A stretch of 64,000 nucleotides of DNA from Candidatus Bathyarchaeota archaeon (lineage in GTDB: Archaea > Thermoproteota > Bathyarchaeia > Bathyarchaeales > Bathycorpusculaceae), in the NCBI GenBank assembly GCA_003151735.1, contig PLYI01000055.1, positions 124,001-188,000 on the forward strand, written 5' to 3'. Under the pieces are notes generated by a model. The model was not told the origin of the DNA. It saw only the letters and a program-made list of their open reading frames with translations, and made no database searches. This document shows positions 33,542 to 42,945 of the stretch, in pieces. The first letter of the stretch is position 1. The number at the start of each line of letters is the position of its first letter. The position numbers and the translations under genes are program-made.

Positions 33542-35103
33542 TTGAAATGAAATGCAACGACGTAAGGATATTCTTCTCCCAAATAGCTGAAAAATCCGTT
33601 TCGATGCAAATTCAATATTCCGACATGGATTTTCTCGTCAGCAAAGGGTACCTTTCTGTAATGCAAAAAGAAGATTATGACCAGGCAGTCGCTGAACTTT
33701 CAGACCTCACACAGATGAATATAGACCTAGCGAATGCATGGAATGCTGACAGGAGCGCAAAGGCCGCCCTGGAAGGAGAGGAGAAAAAAACCCATTCAAT
33801 AACCTTTCTTTTTGAAGACAAAGAGAACAAAGAGGCTGAACGAAATAAAGTAGAAAGCGAAAAGATTATTGTCTCAAAAATGGAAGCCAACGTAACAGAA
33901 AGGCAAGCCAAGATTAACGAGTTAATTACCAAGAAATCGAAAATGGACAGAATGGTCCCATATGACGGAAAATATTTGTCACTCACGGGCATCGGAATAA
34001 TGATGCTAAACGATCTTAACGTAAGAAACTACAGGATCTCTGACGAAGAATTTTCCGATTTTATTCAAGAAATCCAAACTACATTCAGCGAACTGCAATC
34101 CATAGCGGAACGGGGCAATTATCATGTAGCTAATCTGAAGATTAGTTTCCCAGAAATGGACCTCTCTCAGCTCTGGAGTGTATCGATAGGTTTAGCCAAG
34201 CTTCAAGGCGACCCCAACCAAATTGGTCAACGATTTCTTTTTGCACTTGACCTCCTTCGACATTTCGATTGCACACTTGAAAACAAGATGATGGCCGCGG
34301 AAATTATGGACTCATCTAGGACAGATCCCTCGCAAACATCAACAAATTCTGATCTTCAAAACTTGTCGGAAACTTTAGCTAAACTAGATCACCAACTTAA
34401 GAATGAAGCGCACGTTCCCAATCCGCTATCAGTGGGCGTTGCTGCCACTATACTGTTTGGGCGGAGATATGACGGCACTTTTCCCACGGACCGATTCGTG
34501 GAATTTTCTAAAATGACTTCTTCGTACGAGTCAGCTGCAATACTCTCGATATTTAATGTGCCCTCAGATCAACTGGTTAGCAAGTTCCAATCGTTTAGAA
34601 TGCTTTTTAATTCCTGGAATTTTGATGTATCCGAGGATACCGAGCTTGCTTCAGCATATTTAGCGACTTCCGATTTGGGACCGGAAGACGTAAGATCAAA
34701 GTTAACAATAATTGAGAATGGGCTAAGAAATTATCTGGAATATCCACTTGTGGCATCCGCAATACTTGCGTCAATATCAACTCTTGAAGCTAACGAGACT
34801 CTTGACCTAATGGAAAAGGCATCTTTTTTGCTTGGGTCTTACATTAAAGATCTTGAGCGATCCGAAGTGATTAGTCTAGCGGTCAGGATGATTCATGGAA
34901 TCAAAAATGAACTTGTCAAGCAACTTGATCCAACCGCAACTATTGTAAATACTCCAGTGCAGTTCACCTATATCCCAACAAACATTTTCTTCTTCTACTA
35001 CGCACCTCTGATCATTGCACACTCGTCTTATCACTCAACATTCAGCGGCATAGGCGGCTATCATCCTGCCCATGTTCACGGTGTAGGAGGCTTCATGGGA
35101 TGA
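33538..35103 (+). CDS. unassigned helical/coiled-coil protein with His-rich C-terminal tail
   Basis: The 521-residue protein starts on an ATGA overlap with the gene before. Residues 80-145 are a coiled coil rich in Lys/Glu. The central part (about 150-470) is predicted helical, with repeated LAxxL patterns (FCLDLLRHFDCTLENKMMAAEIMD; ESAAILSIFNVPSDQLVSKF), resembling HEAT-like or DUF4003-type helical proteins. The last 45 residues have an aromatic hydrophobic run (PTNIFFFYYAPLIIAHSSYHS) and a tail with HPAHVHG, a likely metal site. Family unknown. Confidence 0.6.
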   Translation: MIEMKCNDVRIFFSQIAEKSVSMQIQYSDMDFLVSKGYLSVMQKEDYDQAVAELSDLTQMNIDLANAWNADRSAKAALEGEEKKTHSITFLFEDKENKEAERNKVESEKIIVSKMEANVTERQAKINELITKKSKMDRMVPYDGKYLSLTGIGIMMLNDLNVRNYRISDEEFSDFIQEIQTTFSELQSIAERGNYHVANLKISFPEMDLSQLWSVSIGLAKLQGDPNQIGQRFLFALDLLRHFDCTLENKMMAAEIMDSSRTDPSQTSTNSDLQNLSETLAKLDHQLKNEAHVPNPLSVGVAATILFGRRYDGTFPTDRFVEFSKMTSSYESAAILSIFNVPSDQLVSKFQSFRMLFNSWNFDVSEDTELASAYLATSDLGPEDVRSKLTIIENGLRNYLEYPLVASAILASISTLEANETLDLMEKASFLLGSYIKDLERSEVISLAVRMIHGIKNELVKQLDPTATIVNTPVQFTYIPTNIFFFYYAPLIIAHSSYHSTFSGIGGYHPAHVHGVGGFMG

Positions 35104-36164
35104 ACACAAAATCCTTTGTTATAATGCTATCACTTATTCTAGCTGTCTTTATGGCACCCCTCGCCGCTGCTTATATTCCCCACGTTGGAGACCATTTCAG
35201 CTATTATGAGACTACAAATCTTGGAAGCGGCACCGGCGATTACACTGGATATACCGAACAAGCAACATACAACGGATTAGAAACAATTAACGGCGTCAAT
35301 TCTGACGGAACCGTATCGGCTCACTATAGTTACTCCTACACATGGAGCAATAGCACAGGCACAGTAGAAACTGGGAGTCCGTCTGGAGATTTCACGTTCT
35401 CACCAGACACTTTTCGTTATATTAATGGAACCGACGATCAGACGGGATATGTTAACCCGACTGTCTGGTTCGTTATGGATAACTCACTTCCAGTAGGCGG
35501 CACCTTTACTCTTCTGAACACAGAGATGACGGTCATGTCCAAAAATTACAGCTACTATCTCCCGTCCCAGAATGAAAATGTGATGGTGATTTTTGCTCAA
35601 GGACAGTCGAGCTACGAGCGGAACGACGTGTATGGACAATTCAGTGTCTCCTATACATGGAAAGCATACTTTGATCCGTCGGCAGGATACATAGTGGGGT
35701 ATAGCTATGTTGAACGAGATACCGACAATTCAGGAACAGGGTTCACCTACACAGAAGACCTGAATGTGAATTCTACTAGCTATCCATTAACCGCTGGGCC
35801 CCCAAACAATACAGGAGGGACACCCACCCCGATTGTCAGCAACCCCAGAGGAACAACTCCAAACCCAACCATATATTTTGGTTTCCTTGCAGGAGCAGTC
35901 CTATTCTTAGTTGTCATTGTTATAATTGTAATTCTGGTTTATTCACTTTCAAGAAGAGGCAGAAAAACGCTTCCCCAACATTCATACCAACAACCACCTC
36001 CACCGCCAGGCCCCCCTCCAGAGAACATCAACCTAACATCAAAACAACCGCAAGTACAGCAGATAGTGATTAAAGAAGTAGTGAAAGTTAAGTGCCGGTA
36101 CTGCGGAGCACTGATAGACTCCACAGCCGAGACATGTCCAATATGCGGAGCACCCAGAACATAG
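35100..36164 (+). CDS. secreted-domain membrane protein with cytoplasmic zinc ribbon
   Basis: The 354-residue protein overlaps the gene before by an ATGA. A signal peptide (about 1-22) leads to an extracellular beta-rich domain with many Ser/Thr/Tyr, then a transmembrane helix (about 262-285: FGFLAGAVLFLVVIVIIVILVYSL), a Pro/Gln-rich linker and a C-terminal zinc ribbon (KCRYCGALIDSTAETCPICGAP), with CxxC and CxxC. The topology places the ribbon in the cytoplasm. With the two soluble partners it forms a single transcript. Function unknown. Confidence 0.75.
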   Translation: MNTKSFVIMLSLILAVFMAPLAAAYIPHVGDHFSYYETTNLGSGTGDYTGYTEQATYNGLETINGVNSDGTVSAHYSYSYTWSNSTGTVETGSPSGDFTFSPDTFRYINGTDDQTGYVNPTVWFVMDNSLPVGGTFTLLNTEMTVMSKNYSYYLPSQNENVMVIFAQGQSSYERNDVYGQFSVSYTWKAYFDPSAGYIVGYSYVERDTDNSGTGFTYTEDLNVNSTSYPLTAGPPNNTGGTPTPIVSNPRGTTPNPTIYFGFLAGAVLFLVVIVIIVILVYSLSRRGRKTLPQHSYQQPPPPPGPPPENINLTSKQPQVQQIVIKEVVKVKCRYCGALIDSTAETCPICGAPRT

Positions 36165-36169
36165 ATAAC

Positions 36170-36901
36170 TTACTGATTTTTCATTTCATTCTTTTTGTTT
36201 AAGTCTTTCTTAAAATACTGAAAAACCTGTCCGGACACCTTCATTTGCACTTTCATGACATTATTTGAAGATGGGATGTTATAGCGTGAAATTTCAGTGA
36301 ATGTTGAAAGGGCTTGGTTTGACTTGAGCCAGTGAAGTCGTGCATTGAGGATATCTTCTCCTATGCCTATTCTTCTGTATGGAGGCTTCACGTAAAGAGA
36401 GTGTAGTCTTCCAACACCGTTGACAAGTGAGACCCAACCCAACCCAGCAATTTCGTTGCTTAGTCTGACAATGTAACACTTTTCTCCATTTTTGAGTGCA
36501 ATTTTTACCCACTTCTTGTTTATTCCTGGATGGGTTGAAGACATTAATTGTTCTATCTCACCTATGTTCCCATTGTCTATTGAAGAAATTTCATAGCTGA
36601 ATCTGTGAGCAAGGGTAAGGTGTTCAATGTCTATGGCGTAAATATCATAGATTTCATTTTCAAGCTCAGTTTTCATCTCTGAGAAGAGAAAATTAAACTG
36701 TTTTAAACCATAAAAATAGTCAAAAATTTCTCTTGATCTTGCATAAATTGTTCCTCCTTTCTCAAAGTCGTCGTAAATGAAAATACCTGAAATAGTGCCT
36801 TCGGAGGTTCTGGCTACATAGGCTTCGCCGCCTATTTCAAGAATCTCTTTGATATGATAATTAAGATAAGGTTCAAAGAACGAAAAACCAACAGGAAACA
36901 C
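36170..36901 (-). CDS. GNAT-family N-acetyltransferase
   Basis: The 243-residue protein's C-terminal half (about 100-215) is a GNAT domain: WVKIALKNGEKCYIVRLSNEIAGLGWVSLVNGVGRLHSLYVKPPYRRIGIGEDILNARLHWL, with the acetyl-CoA binding RRIGIGE. The N-terminal half is a second, degenerate GNAT-like unit, as in tandem-GNAT proteins. The first frame start is GTG at 36901; upstream in-frame codons (IRNISDIDF) look like a natural N-terminus but lack an ATG, GTG or TTG. Substrate unknown. Confidence 0.82.
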   Translation of the reverse strand: MFPVGFSFFEPYLNYHIKEILEIGGEAYVARTSEGTISGIFIYDDFEKGGTIYARSREIFDYFYGLKQFNFLFSEMKTELENEIYDIYAIDIEHLTLAHRFSYEISSIDNGNIGEIEQLMSSTHPGINKKWVKIALKNGEKCYIVRLSNEIAGLGWVSLVNGVGRLHSLYVKPPYRRIGIGEDILNARLHWLKSNQALSTFTEISRYNIPSSNNVMKVQMKVSGQVFQYFKKDLNKKNEMKNQ

Positions 36902-37137
36902 GAAATCGATATCTGAAATATTCCTGATTTGGGAAACATACGTTTTTTCTTATCAACCCATTTTTTTAACTAGTTAAATTATGGTTATAAGAATTTCAAT
37001 CTGATAAGCGTAGAGTTCTCATCTGGTTGGGTGACGGCTCCTGGGCAGTGTTCATGCTAAACCAAAAAAACTCTTATCTCCCCAATTGCAAAGTGTTATT
37101 GATAATTTTGAACTTAAATTAGTTTGAAGCTAAGCAA

Positions 37138-38244
37138 GTGCTGCTAAGTTATGGGATTCCGATTCCAAAGGGAATTTTAATCTCTGACTCTAAGCAGACC
37201 GTTTCTATCTTGAATAACTTAAAGCATCCTTACATGGTTAAGGCTCAGGTTCCTGTCAGCGGGAGAGGGAAAGCGGGTGGGATAATACCTGCCAACTCGA
37301 TAGATGAGGCGCAAGATGCTGTAACCCGACTTCTAGGAGCCGAAATAAAGAGTTTTCTCGTTAGTCAAGTACTAATAGAAGAAAAACTTGCAACCAAAAA
37401 AGAAGTGTACTTAGGTTTTACAGTTGATAGATTCAACCGTTGCTATGTTATGTTAGCCTCTAAAATGGATGGCATGGACATTGAGGAACTAACAGAAAAA
37501 ACTCCGCAAGCCATCGTCCGAACACCTGTTGATGTTCAGTCAGGATTCCGTTCCTTTGATGCATTATCGACCGCGAAAAGACTATGTTATTGCGGCGATC
37601 ACCTTGTGGAATTATCAAGTATCATCCAGAAACTATATCGAGCTGCCATTGAAAACGACGCCGAATTGGCGGAAATTAATCCCTTAATAGAAACAGAGAC
37701 GGCGGGTTTTGTGGCTGCCGATGCTCGAATGGTAATCGATGACAACGCTCTCGTTAGGCATCCCGAATACGAGTCTAAAGAAGCTCAAACACTCTCGTCG
37801 ATGGAGACTTTGGCTTTAAAGAACAACTTGGCTTATGTCAAGCTTGACGGTGACATAGGCGTAGTTGGCAATGGCGCGGGCTTGGTAATGGCAACTCTTG
37901 ATTTGCTAAATTACTATGGAGGCAAACCAGCAGACTTTTTAGATCTCGGCGGCGGCGCAAGCGTAGAAGCTATTAGAGTTGCCCTACGAATTGTCCTTGA
38001 AGATTCAGATACCAAATTTGTACTTGTAAATGTGTTGGGTGGAATAACTCGTTGTGATGAAGTTGCAAGAGGTATAATTGAAGCTGTCGAAGACGGTAAA
38101 GTCAAAAAGCCATTGGCTGTTAGGTTTGTTGGCACAAACGAAAAGGAAGGTCTAAGAATTCTCGCCGACGCAGGAATAAGTGCCTTGGATAGCATGGAAG
38201 AAGCTGCTAAAGAGGCAGTAAAGTTTGCGGTAGGAGCGAAATAG
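37138..38244 (+). CDS. sucC: succinyl-CoA synthetase beta subunit, 5' end damaged
   Basis: The 368-residue product makes or uses succinyl-CoA with ADP or GDP together with SucD. It has the ATP-grasp domain (KGGIIPANSIDEAQDAVTRLLG, ELAEINPLIE) and the C-terminal CoA-ligase domain (LVNVLGGITRCDEVARGIIEAV). GTG at 37138 gives an N-terminus that lacks the usual MKLxEFEAK; in-frame sequence FEAKQ is present just upstream, but TAG at 37120-37122 separates it from a TTG at 37108. The intact start has therefore been lost or interrupted. The next gene is sucD, also broken. Confidence 0.9.
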   Translation: MLLSYGIPIPKGILISDSKQTVSILNNLKHPYMVKAQVPVSGRGKAGGIIPANSIDEAQDAVTRLLGAEIKSFLVSQVLIEEKLATKKEVYLGFTVDRFNRCYVMLASKMDGMDIEELTEKTPQAIVRTPVDVQSGFRSFDALSTAKRLCYCGDHLVELSSIIQKLYRAAIENDAELAEINPLIETETAGFVAADARMVIDDNALVRHPEYESKEAQTLSSMETLALKNNLAYVKLDGDIGVVGNGAGLVMATLDLLNYYGGKPADFLDLGGGASVEAIRVALRIVLEDSDTKFVLVNVLGGITRCDEVARGIIEAVEDGKVKKPLAVRFVGTNEKEGLRILADAGISALDSMEEAAKEAVKFAVGAK

Positions 38245-38246
38245 TA

Positions 38247-39124
38247 ATGGGAATTTTAATTGGTGCTAGCACAAGAGCGATTGTTCAAGGGGTAACTGGA
38301 AAACAAGGCAGTTACCAAACTAAACTAATGCTCGATTATGGCACTAAAATATTAGCTGGCGTCTCTCCCGGAAAGGGAGGGAATACAATTGAGGGACTGC
38401 CAGTTTTCGATACCGTGGAAGAGGCTGTTGATTCATATTCGCCTGATGCTTCGATAGTTTTTGTTCCTGCAAATTATGCTCAAGATGCAGTCATAGAAGC
38501 TATCGCAAACAAGATCAAAACAATTGTTGTAATTACTGAGCATATTCCAATAAAAGATTCAATAAACATGGTCTCCAACGCGGCTCAATCGCACATTTCT
38601 ATTATTGGTCCAAACACTCCTGGAATCATTACACCTGGAGAGTGTAAACTTGGCATAATGCCTGCCAACATTTTTAGCCCAGGCGCTGTTGGTTTGGTCT
38701 CTAGAAGCGGCACCTTAGCATATGAAATAGCTGCTGGCCTAAAAGCCAAAAGTTTGGGAGAGTCAACCTGTTTTGGTGTGGGAGGCGACCCAGTTGTTGG
38801 CTTGAATTTTATTGATGCGTTGAAACTTTTCAAAGAAGATGCAAAGACAAGAGCTGTGGTTTTAATTGGCGAAATCGGCGGCAATATGGAAGAACAAACC
38901 GCAGAATACTTGCTAGACATCAGTATCCTAAGCCTATTGTAGCTTATGTGGCTGGCCGCTTTGCACCAACTGGCAAACGAATGGGGCATGCAGGAGCAAT
39001 AATTACAGGTAAGCAGGGTACAGCACAAAGCAAAATTGAGGCGTTTTCAAGCGCTGGAGTTAAGCTTGCTGAGAAGCCAGATGATATCGCCAGATTAGTC
39101 AGCGAATCGCTATTTAAAAACTAA
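38247..39124 (+). pseudogene. sucD: succinyl-CoA synthetase alpha subunit, frameshifted
   Basis: The frame from 38247 has the CoA-binding domain (VTGKQGSYQTKLMLDYGTKILAGVSPGKGG) and IGPNTPGIITPGECKLGIMP, then ends early at TAG (38940-38942) after 231 residues. The other frame carries on from about 38921 with [40 protein letters not shown] and ends at TAA 39122-39124. The catalytic phospho-histidine is in that second part (MGHAGAII), so the truncated product cannot be active. A missing base in TACTTGCTAGAC explains the shift. The gene starts three bases after sucC. Confidence 0.88.
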
Positions 39125-39191
39125 TTTGCCAACCTGAAAAGAATCATAGTTTTCTACATTCGAAACCATTTGTCGCGATTCTTCAAGGTCT

Positions 39192-39347
39192 ATGAAAAAA
39201 ATTCGCTTTAGAGTTCAGGCACATCCCCCAAACCAGAATCTTGATTGGCATAAATTTCTGTGGGAATTGAACCCTGTTGAGTTCAGATCGAATTTTAAAA
39301 AAGTGCTTAATTCTTACGATTTAAGTATAACTTTATTAGTAGATTGA
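39192..39347 (+). CDS. small hypothetical protein (low support)
   Basis: A 51-residue frame with ATG at 39192, lying in the 300-base spacer after sucD. The composition is protein-like (MKKIRFRVQAHPPNQNLDW...LSITLLVD), but it has only a weak ribosome-binding site and no recognised family. Listed because the spacer has no other gene. Confidence 0.25.
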   Translation: MKKIRFRVQAHPPNQNLDWHKFLWELNPVEFRSNFKKVLNSYDLSITLLVD

Positions 39348-39361
39348 GACATATTTTACTA

Positions 39362-39406
39362 GGATAATTTTATCTACTAAATCTTTTCGAATTAGATAAA
39401 TTATCC
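39362..39406. repeat. imperfect inverted repeat upstream of the 920-residue surface protein
   Basis: GGATAATTTTATC (39362-39374) and GATAAATTATCC (39395-39406) are inverted copies differing by one A, with centres about 32 bases apart. They are 25-70 bases from the ATG, over the TATA-like region, so an operator is possible. Confidence 0.4.
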
Positions 39407-39430
39407 ATATATTTATGGAGAAAAAGAAAA

Positions 39431-42193
39431 ATGCAAGTTTTAAAAAATAAAGCTATTGCTATCGTGACTGCAATATTTCTATCCGCTTCAATCGCCCTTG
39501 CAATAATACCATTTAACTTTGCTAGTGCGCATACTCCTCAATGGCAAATTCCGACGTTCGCCCACATATTTGCGGCACCTAACCCTATAGGTGTCGGTCA
39601 GACAACATACATAGATATGTTTCTTGCCAACGCACCTTTTGACCCCGCCACCGCGGTAACAAACACCTATAGATACCGAAACTACATTCTCACCATCACT
39701 GCACCTGATGGTTCAACAAACACAACGACTTTTGATTATATCTCAGACCCAACTGCAAATCAGGCCTTTTCCTACACTCCTACCCAAGTCGGCACGTACA
39801 CCCTTAATTTTACTTTCCCAGGACAAGCGGTAACTATTAACAACGATAGCCCTACCTCTGCATATATTAACGACTCGTATCTATCCAGCTCTGCATCAGC
39901 AACACTTATTGTTCAGCAAGAACCGATTTCTCTAGGCATAAGCAGCTATCCGCTTCCAACAGAGTATTGGACACGTCCAATTTACGGCGAGAACACAGAC
40001 TGGTGGTCGATTTCGTCAAACTGGCTAGGTCAAGGCGCACCGGGATATTTTGGCTTCGTAGCTGGAGGGACAAGCTCATACGAACAGAGTTATCCAGGTG
40101 ACGCCGTAGGATCCCAAACTAGTCACATTATGTGGACAAAGCCACTTCAAAGCGGCGGAGTCGCCGGAGGAAACAATTTTGCCATTCAAGGCGACACATA
40201 CTTCGAGGGATCAGCATACCTTCAAAGATTTGCCAATCCAATAGTAGTAAACGCACGCATATACTACACGGAACCATTATCGTTCTCTGGTGCCCCTAAC
40301 GGTGGATTCGGAAGCCCCACCGCTTATGGACCAACTGACTGCATTGACCTGCGGACTGGACAACTTATTTGGTCTCGTGCTGATGTGCCTCCATTGTCAT
40401 TCGGTTATATCTATTCCGTTCAAGACCCAAACCAGAAAGGAGTTTATCCAGCAATTTTATTCACGGCCAACTTTGCGCGTGCTTTTGATGCAGACACAGG
40501 AACCCCACTATTCAATGTGACTGGCGTTCCATCAGTTAATGCAAACGCGATGGTTGTAGGTCCACAAGGCGAACAGTTGAGGTATGTCATGGCGAATGCA
40601 GGTACTACCGCAAAGCCAGATTGGCGATTGGGCGAGTGGAACTCGTCTAAACTATGGTCATATACATATCCCCCTAATCTGTCACCAACACTTTCAGGCA
40701 CAGTTGCTGTGGGAACTGGAACTGCAGTTGATGGAAGCATTTCAACGAATCAGACAGTCTCAGTGAGTTCGCTGGGGGCTACTTACACATTTTTGGTAAA
40801 CCGATATGACTGGAACGTTTCGATTCCATGGATGAACACTATGCCTGCGCCACCTCCTGGTCCCTTTGGTCCATCTCTTCCCGCGACGATTACAAACGCT
40901 TTCTATAACAATATGCTGATATGCTACAATGGCACTCTTCCATCTAACCCGGAACTAGCTCCCACTGCTTACACGTACTTCGCTGTCAACCTTGATCCAA
41001 ATAGAGGTGCAATCGGTTCAGTGCTGTGGTGGAATACAGTTCAACCGCCAGCAGGGAATGAGAGCGTTCTACCCGGCGGAGCTGATCCAACGGTCAATGT
41101 TTTTGTTGAAGCATACAGGGAATCTATGCGGTGGGTTGGTTACAGCATGACTAACGGTCAGAAACTATGGGGTCCAACAGATCCTCAAACAGCCCTTGAC
41201 TACTTTGGCAACACAGGTGTCTCCTACGTACAAGGTACTCTTGCTTACGGCAAACTCTACAGCAGTGGATACGGAGGAATAGTCTATGCCTATGATTTGA
41301 CAAATGGAAAAATATTGTGGACTTATGGTAACGGCGGAGAAGCTAACAGTACTAACAGTGGGTTCAATTACGCAGGTGGTCCATACCCAACTTTCATAAC
41401 AGCTATTGGCAATGGGTTCATATACCTAGTTACTAGTGGTCATACTGCCACAAACCCGATTTACAAAGGTGCCTTGACCCGCTGTATTAATGCTACAACT
41501 GGACAGGAAATCTGGACCCTTTCAGATTACACCTCTACCCTTGCGGCTCCATTTTCTTCTCCTGTTAGTTATGCTATTGCAGATGGCTTGGCGACATTCT
41601 TTAATGGTTATGACAACCAAATCTACAGTGTAGGCAGAGGACCCAGCACTCTTACAGTCTCAGCTTCGAAAGTTCAAACACTTGGAGGCAACGTGGTTAT
41701 AGACGGTACAGTAATGGATGTTTCTGCTGGAACCATGCAAAATGAACAGGCTGCGCGCTTCGCGAGTGGTGTTCCAGTTGCATCTGATGTCAGCATGAAA
41801 GACTGGATGGGCTACGTTTACCAACAAAAACCATTGCCAACCAACTTCACAGGTGATAACGTGGCGATCAGCGTTATAGATGCAAACGGAAACCAAAGAA
41901 CCATCGGCAACGCAACAACCGATACAAAAGGTTACTTCACCCTCACGTGGTTACCCGACATACCCGGTAATTTCAAGGTCATAGCAACATTTAGTGGCAC
42001 TAACGGTTACTGGCCATCCAGCTCGGAAACCTCTTTTAACGTAATGGAAGCTGCCCATGCAACAGCATCACCGACACCAGCACCACCAGCATCAAACACT
42101 GACACCTACATATTGGGTTCAGCAATCGCCATTATAATCGTAATCATCATTGTAGGCGCCATAACCGTAATGATGCAACGAAAAAGACCTTAA
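39431..42193 (+). CDS. large surface-anchored PQQ-type beta-propeller protein
   Basis: The 920-residue protein has a signal peptide (about 1-33, ending FNFASA), an N-terminal Ig-like domain (about 35-165; TAPDGSTNTTTFDYIS, TPTQVGTYTLNFTFPG), a beta-propeller region with repeats like ARAFDADTGTPLFNVTG and VYAYDLTNGKILWTYG, a second Ig-like domain near 730-870 and a C-terminal transmembrane helix with MMQRKRP. The first domain likely stands outside the cell. No catalytic motif is visible. Together with 24170 and 29481 it forms a family of surface propellers; cell-surface or S-layer-associated functions are plausible. Confidence 0.88.
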   Translation: MQVLKNKAIAIVTAIFLSASIALAIIPFNFASAHTPQWQIPTFAHIFAAPNPIGVGQTTYIDMFLANAPFDPATAVTNTYRYRNYILTITAPDGSTNTTTFDYISDPTANQAFSYTPTQVGTYTLNFTFPGQAVTINNDSPTSAYINDSYLSSSASATLIVQQEPISLGISSYPLPTEYWTRPIYGENTDWWSISSNWLGQGAPGYFGFVAGGTSSYEQSYPGDAVGSQTSHIMWTKPLQSGGVAGGNNFAIQGDTYFEGSAYLQRFANPIVVNARIYYTEPLSFSGAPNGGFGSPTAYGPTDCIDLRTGQLIWSRADVPPLSFGYIYSVQDPNQKGVYPAILFTANFARAFDADTGTPLFNVTGVPSVNANAMVVGPQGEQLRYVMANAGTTAKPDWRLGEWNSSKLWSYTYPPNLSPTLSGTVAVGTGTAVDGSISTNQTVSVSSLGATYTFLVNRYDWNVSIPWMNTMPAPPPGPFGPSLPATITNAFYNNMLICYNGTLPSNPELAPTAYTYFAVNLDPNRGAIGSVLWWNTVQPPAGNESVLPGGADPTVNVFVEAYRESMRWVGYSMTNGQKLWGPTDPQTALDYFGNTGVSYVQGTLAYGKLYSSGYGGIVYAYDLTNGKILWTYGNGGEANSTNSGFNYAGGPYPTFITAIGNGFIYLVTSGHTATNPIYKGALTRCINATTGQEIWTLSDYTSTLAAPFSSPVSYAIADGLATFFNGYDNQIYSVGRGPSTLTVSASKVQTLGGNVVIDGTVMDVSAGTMQNEQAARFASGVPVASDVSMKDWMGYVYQQKPLPTNFTGDNVAISVIDANGNQRTIGNATTDTKGYFTLTWLPDIPGNFKVIATFSGTNGYWPSSSETSFNVMEAAHATASPTPAPPASNTDTYILGSAIAIIIVIIIVGAITVMMQRKRP

Positions 42194-42199
42194 ACCCGA

Positions 42200-42237
42200 G
42201 CAAGGGAAAAAACCAAAATTCCCCTTTTTATTTTTTG
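42200..42237 (+). terminator. terminator after the 920-residue surface protein
   Basis: AAGGG (42203-42207) can pair with CCCCTT (42221-42226) and is followed by TTTTTATTTTTT (42225-42236). Located 10-40 bases after the stop codon. Confidence 0.5.
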
Positions 42238-42420
42238 TTACTTTTAACGGTTGACACCCTTGTAAACAAAAATAAAAAAAATTGCCTGTAGACTTTAGAG
42301 AAAGTATTCAGGGGATGATGTTGTGAGATAGGCAATGGCCCGGTCGCTTTCAAACCAGCAGCCGGACATCAGCGCCGCTAGGAAAGTTAACATGAACAAG
42401 AGCAAAAACGGGAGTTGGAG

Positions 42421-42609
42421 ATGATACTGCTTGATGCTGCTGCAACAGCATTTTGCAAAACTGTTGCATCTTTCAGAAATACCAAAGAGTCAGCATTGCC
42501 TTTTGCGGGAGAAGTTGTTGTTGCAATTGTTGTTGCAACAGCTTGCTACGCACGGGTTGCAACTTCTACACAGTTTAAACCAGAATTAAACAACTCACCC
42601 TGTCAATGA
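42421..42609 (+). CDS. possible small membrane-like protein (low support)
   Basis: A 62-residue frame from ATG at 42421, preceded by GGGAG. It has a hydrophobic centre (AGEVVVAIVVATACYARVATS). The underlying DNA is dominated by repeats of TGCAAC/GTTGCA, and includes the hairpin TGCAACAG-loop-CTGTTGCA (42441-42468), so the reading frame may be incidental. Confidence 0.25.
   Translation: MILLDAAATAFCKTVASFRNTKESALPFAGEVVVAIVVATACYARVATSTQFKPELNNSPCQ
42441..42468. repeat. hairpin with perfect 8-base arms and palindromic loop
   Basis: TGCAACAG (42441-42448), CA, TTTTGCAAAA (42451-42460, itself a palindrome) and CTGTTGCA (42461-42468). Related TGCAAC/GTTGCA words recur until 42562. The element lies in the 880-base spacer between a surface protein and GT39 gene, where no solid gene is seen. 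Confidence 0.45.
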
Positions 42610-42669
42610 ACCCCGGGCTTTTTGAAAAAATTCTGCTAAACAGATAGATGATGATTGGAATGTTTATGA

Positions 42670-42945
42670 TTACTCTGATTTCGTTGATCCAGATGCGTAG
42701 TAGATTACGTTGCCCACGTTGGTCCTTAAAGTGTAACTTAAAGTGAAAATGGCAAAGGCTAAGCCCCATTTTCTTTAAGATAATACGCCTGCGATTGAGG
42801 TTATCCAAAGCGCGATTTCAATCCAGTTGTTTAGGTCAGCTGTGTCGCCGCTTAGAAGGGATAGAGTAACAATTATGATGCTTGGTATCATCCAAGCTAC
42901 GATTGTGCATATTACTGGCGTTCTTTGGGTTTTTGTTTGAGTAAT
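42670..42945 (-). pseudogene. small two- or three-helix membrane protein, decayed
   Basis: The minus-strand frame 42945-42670 reads TQTKTQRTPVICTIVAWMIPS and further helical runs, then an in-frame TAA, then RKWGLAFAIFTLSY and TNVGNVIYYASG before the final TAA. The two parts fit one small membrane protein broken by a stop (TTA to TAA is sufficient). There is no ATG, GTG or TTG at the expected start (ATT ACT CAA). I recognise no family. Confidence 0.5.

Noticed and set aside
37120-37122. TAG in sucC (and in the propeller pseudogene) as pyrrolysine
   Set aside because: TAG terminates intact genes such as tfe in this window and the flanking genes are damaged in other ways as well.
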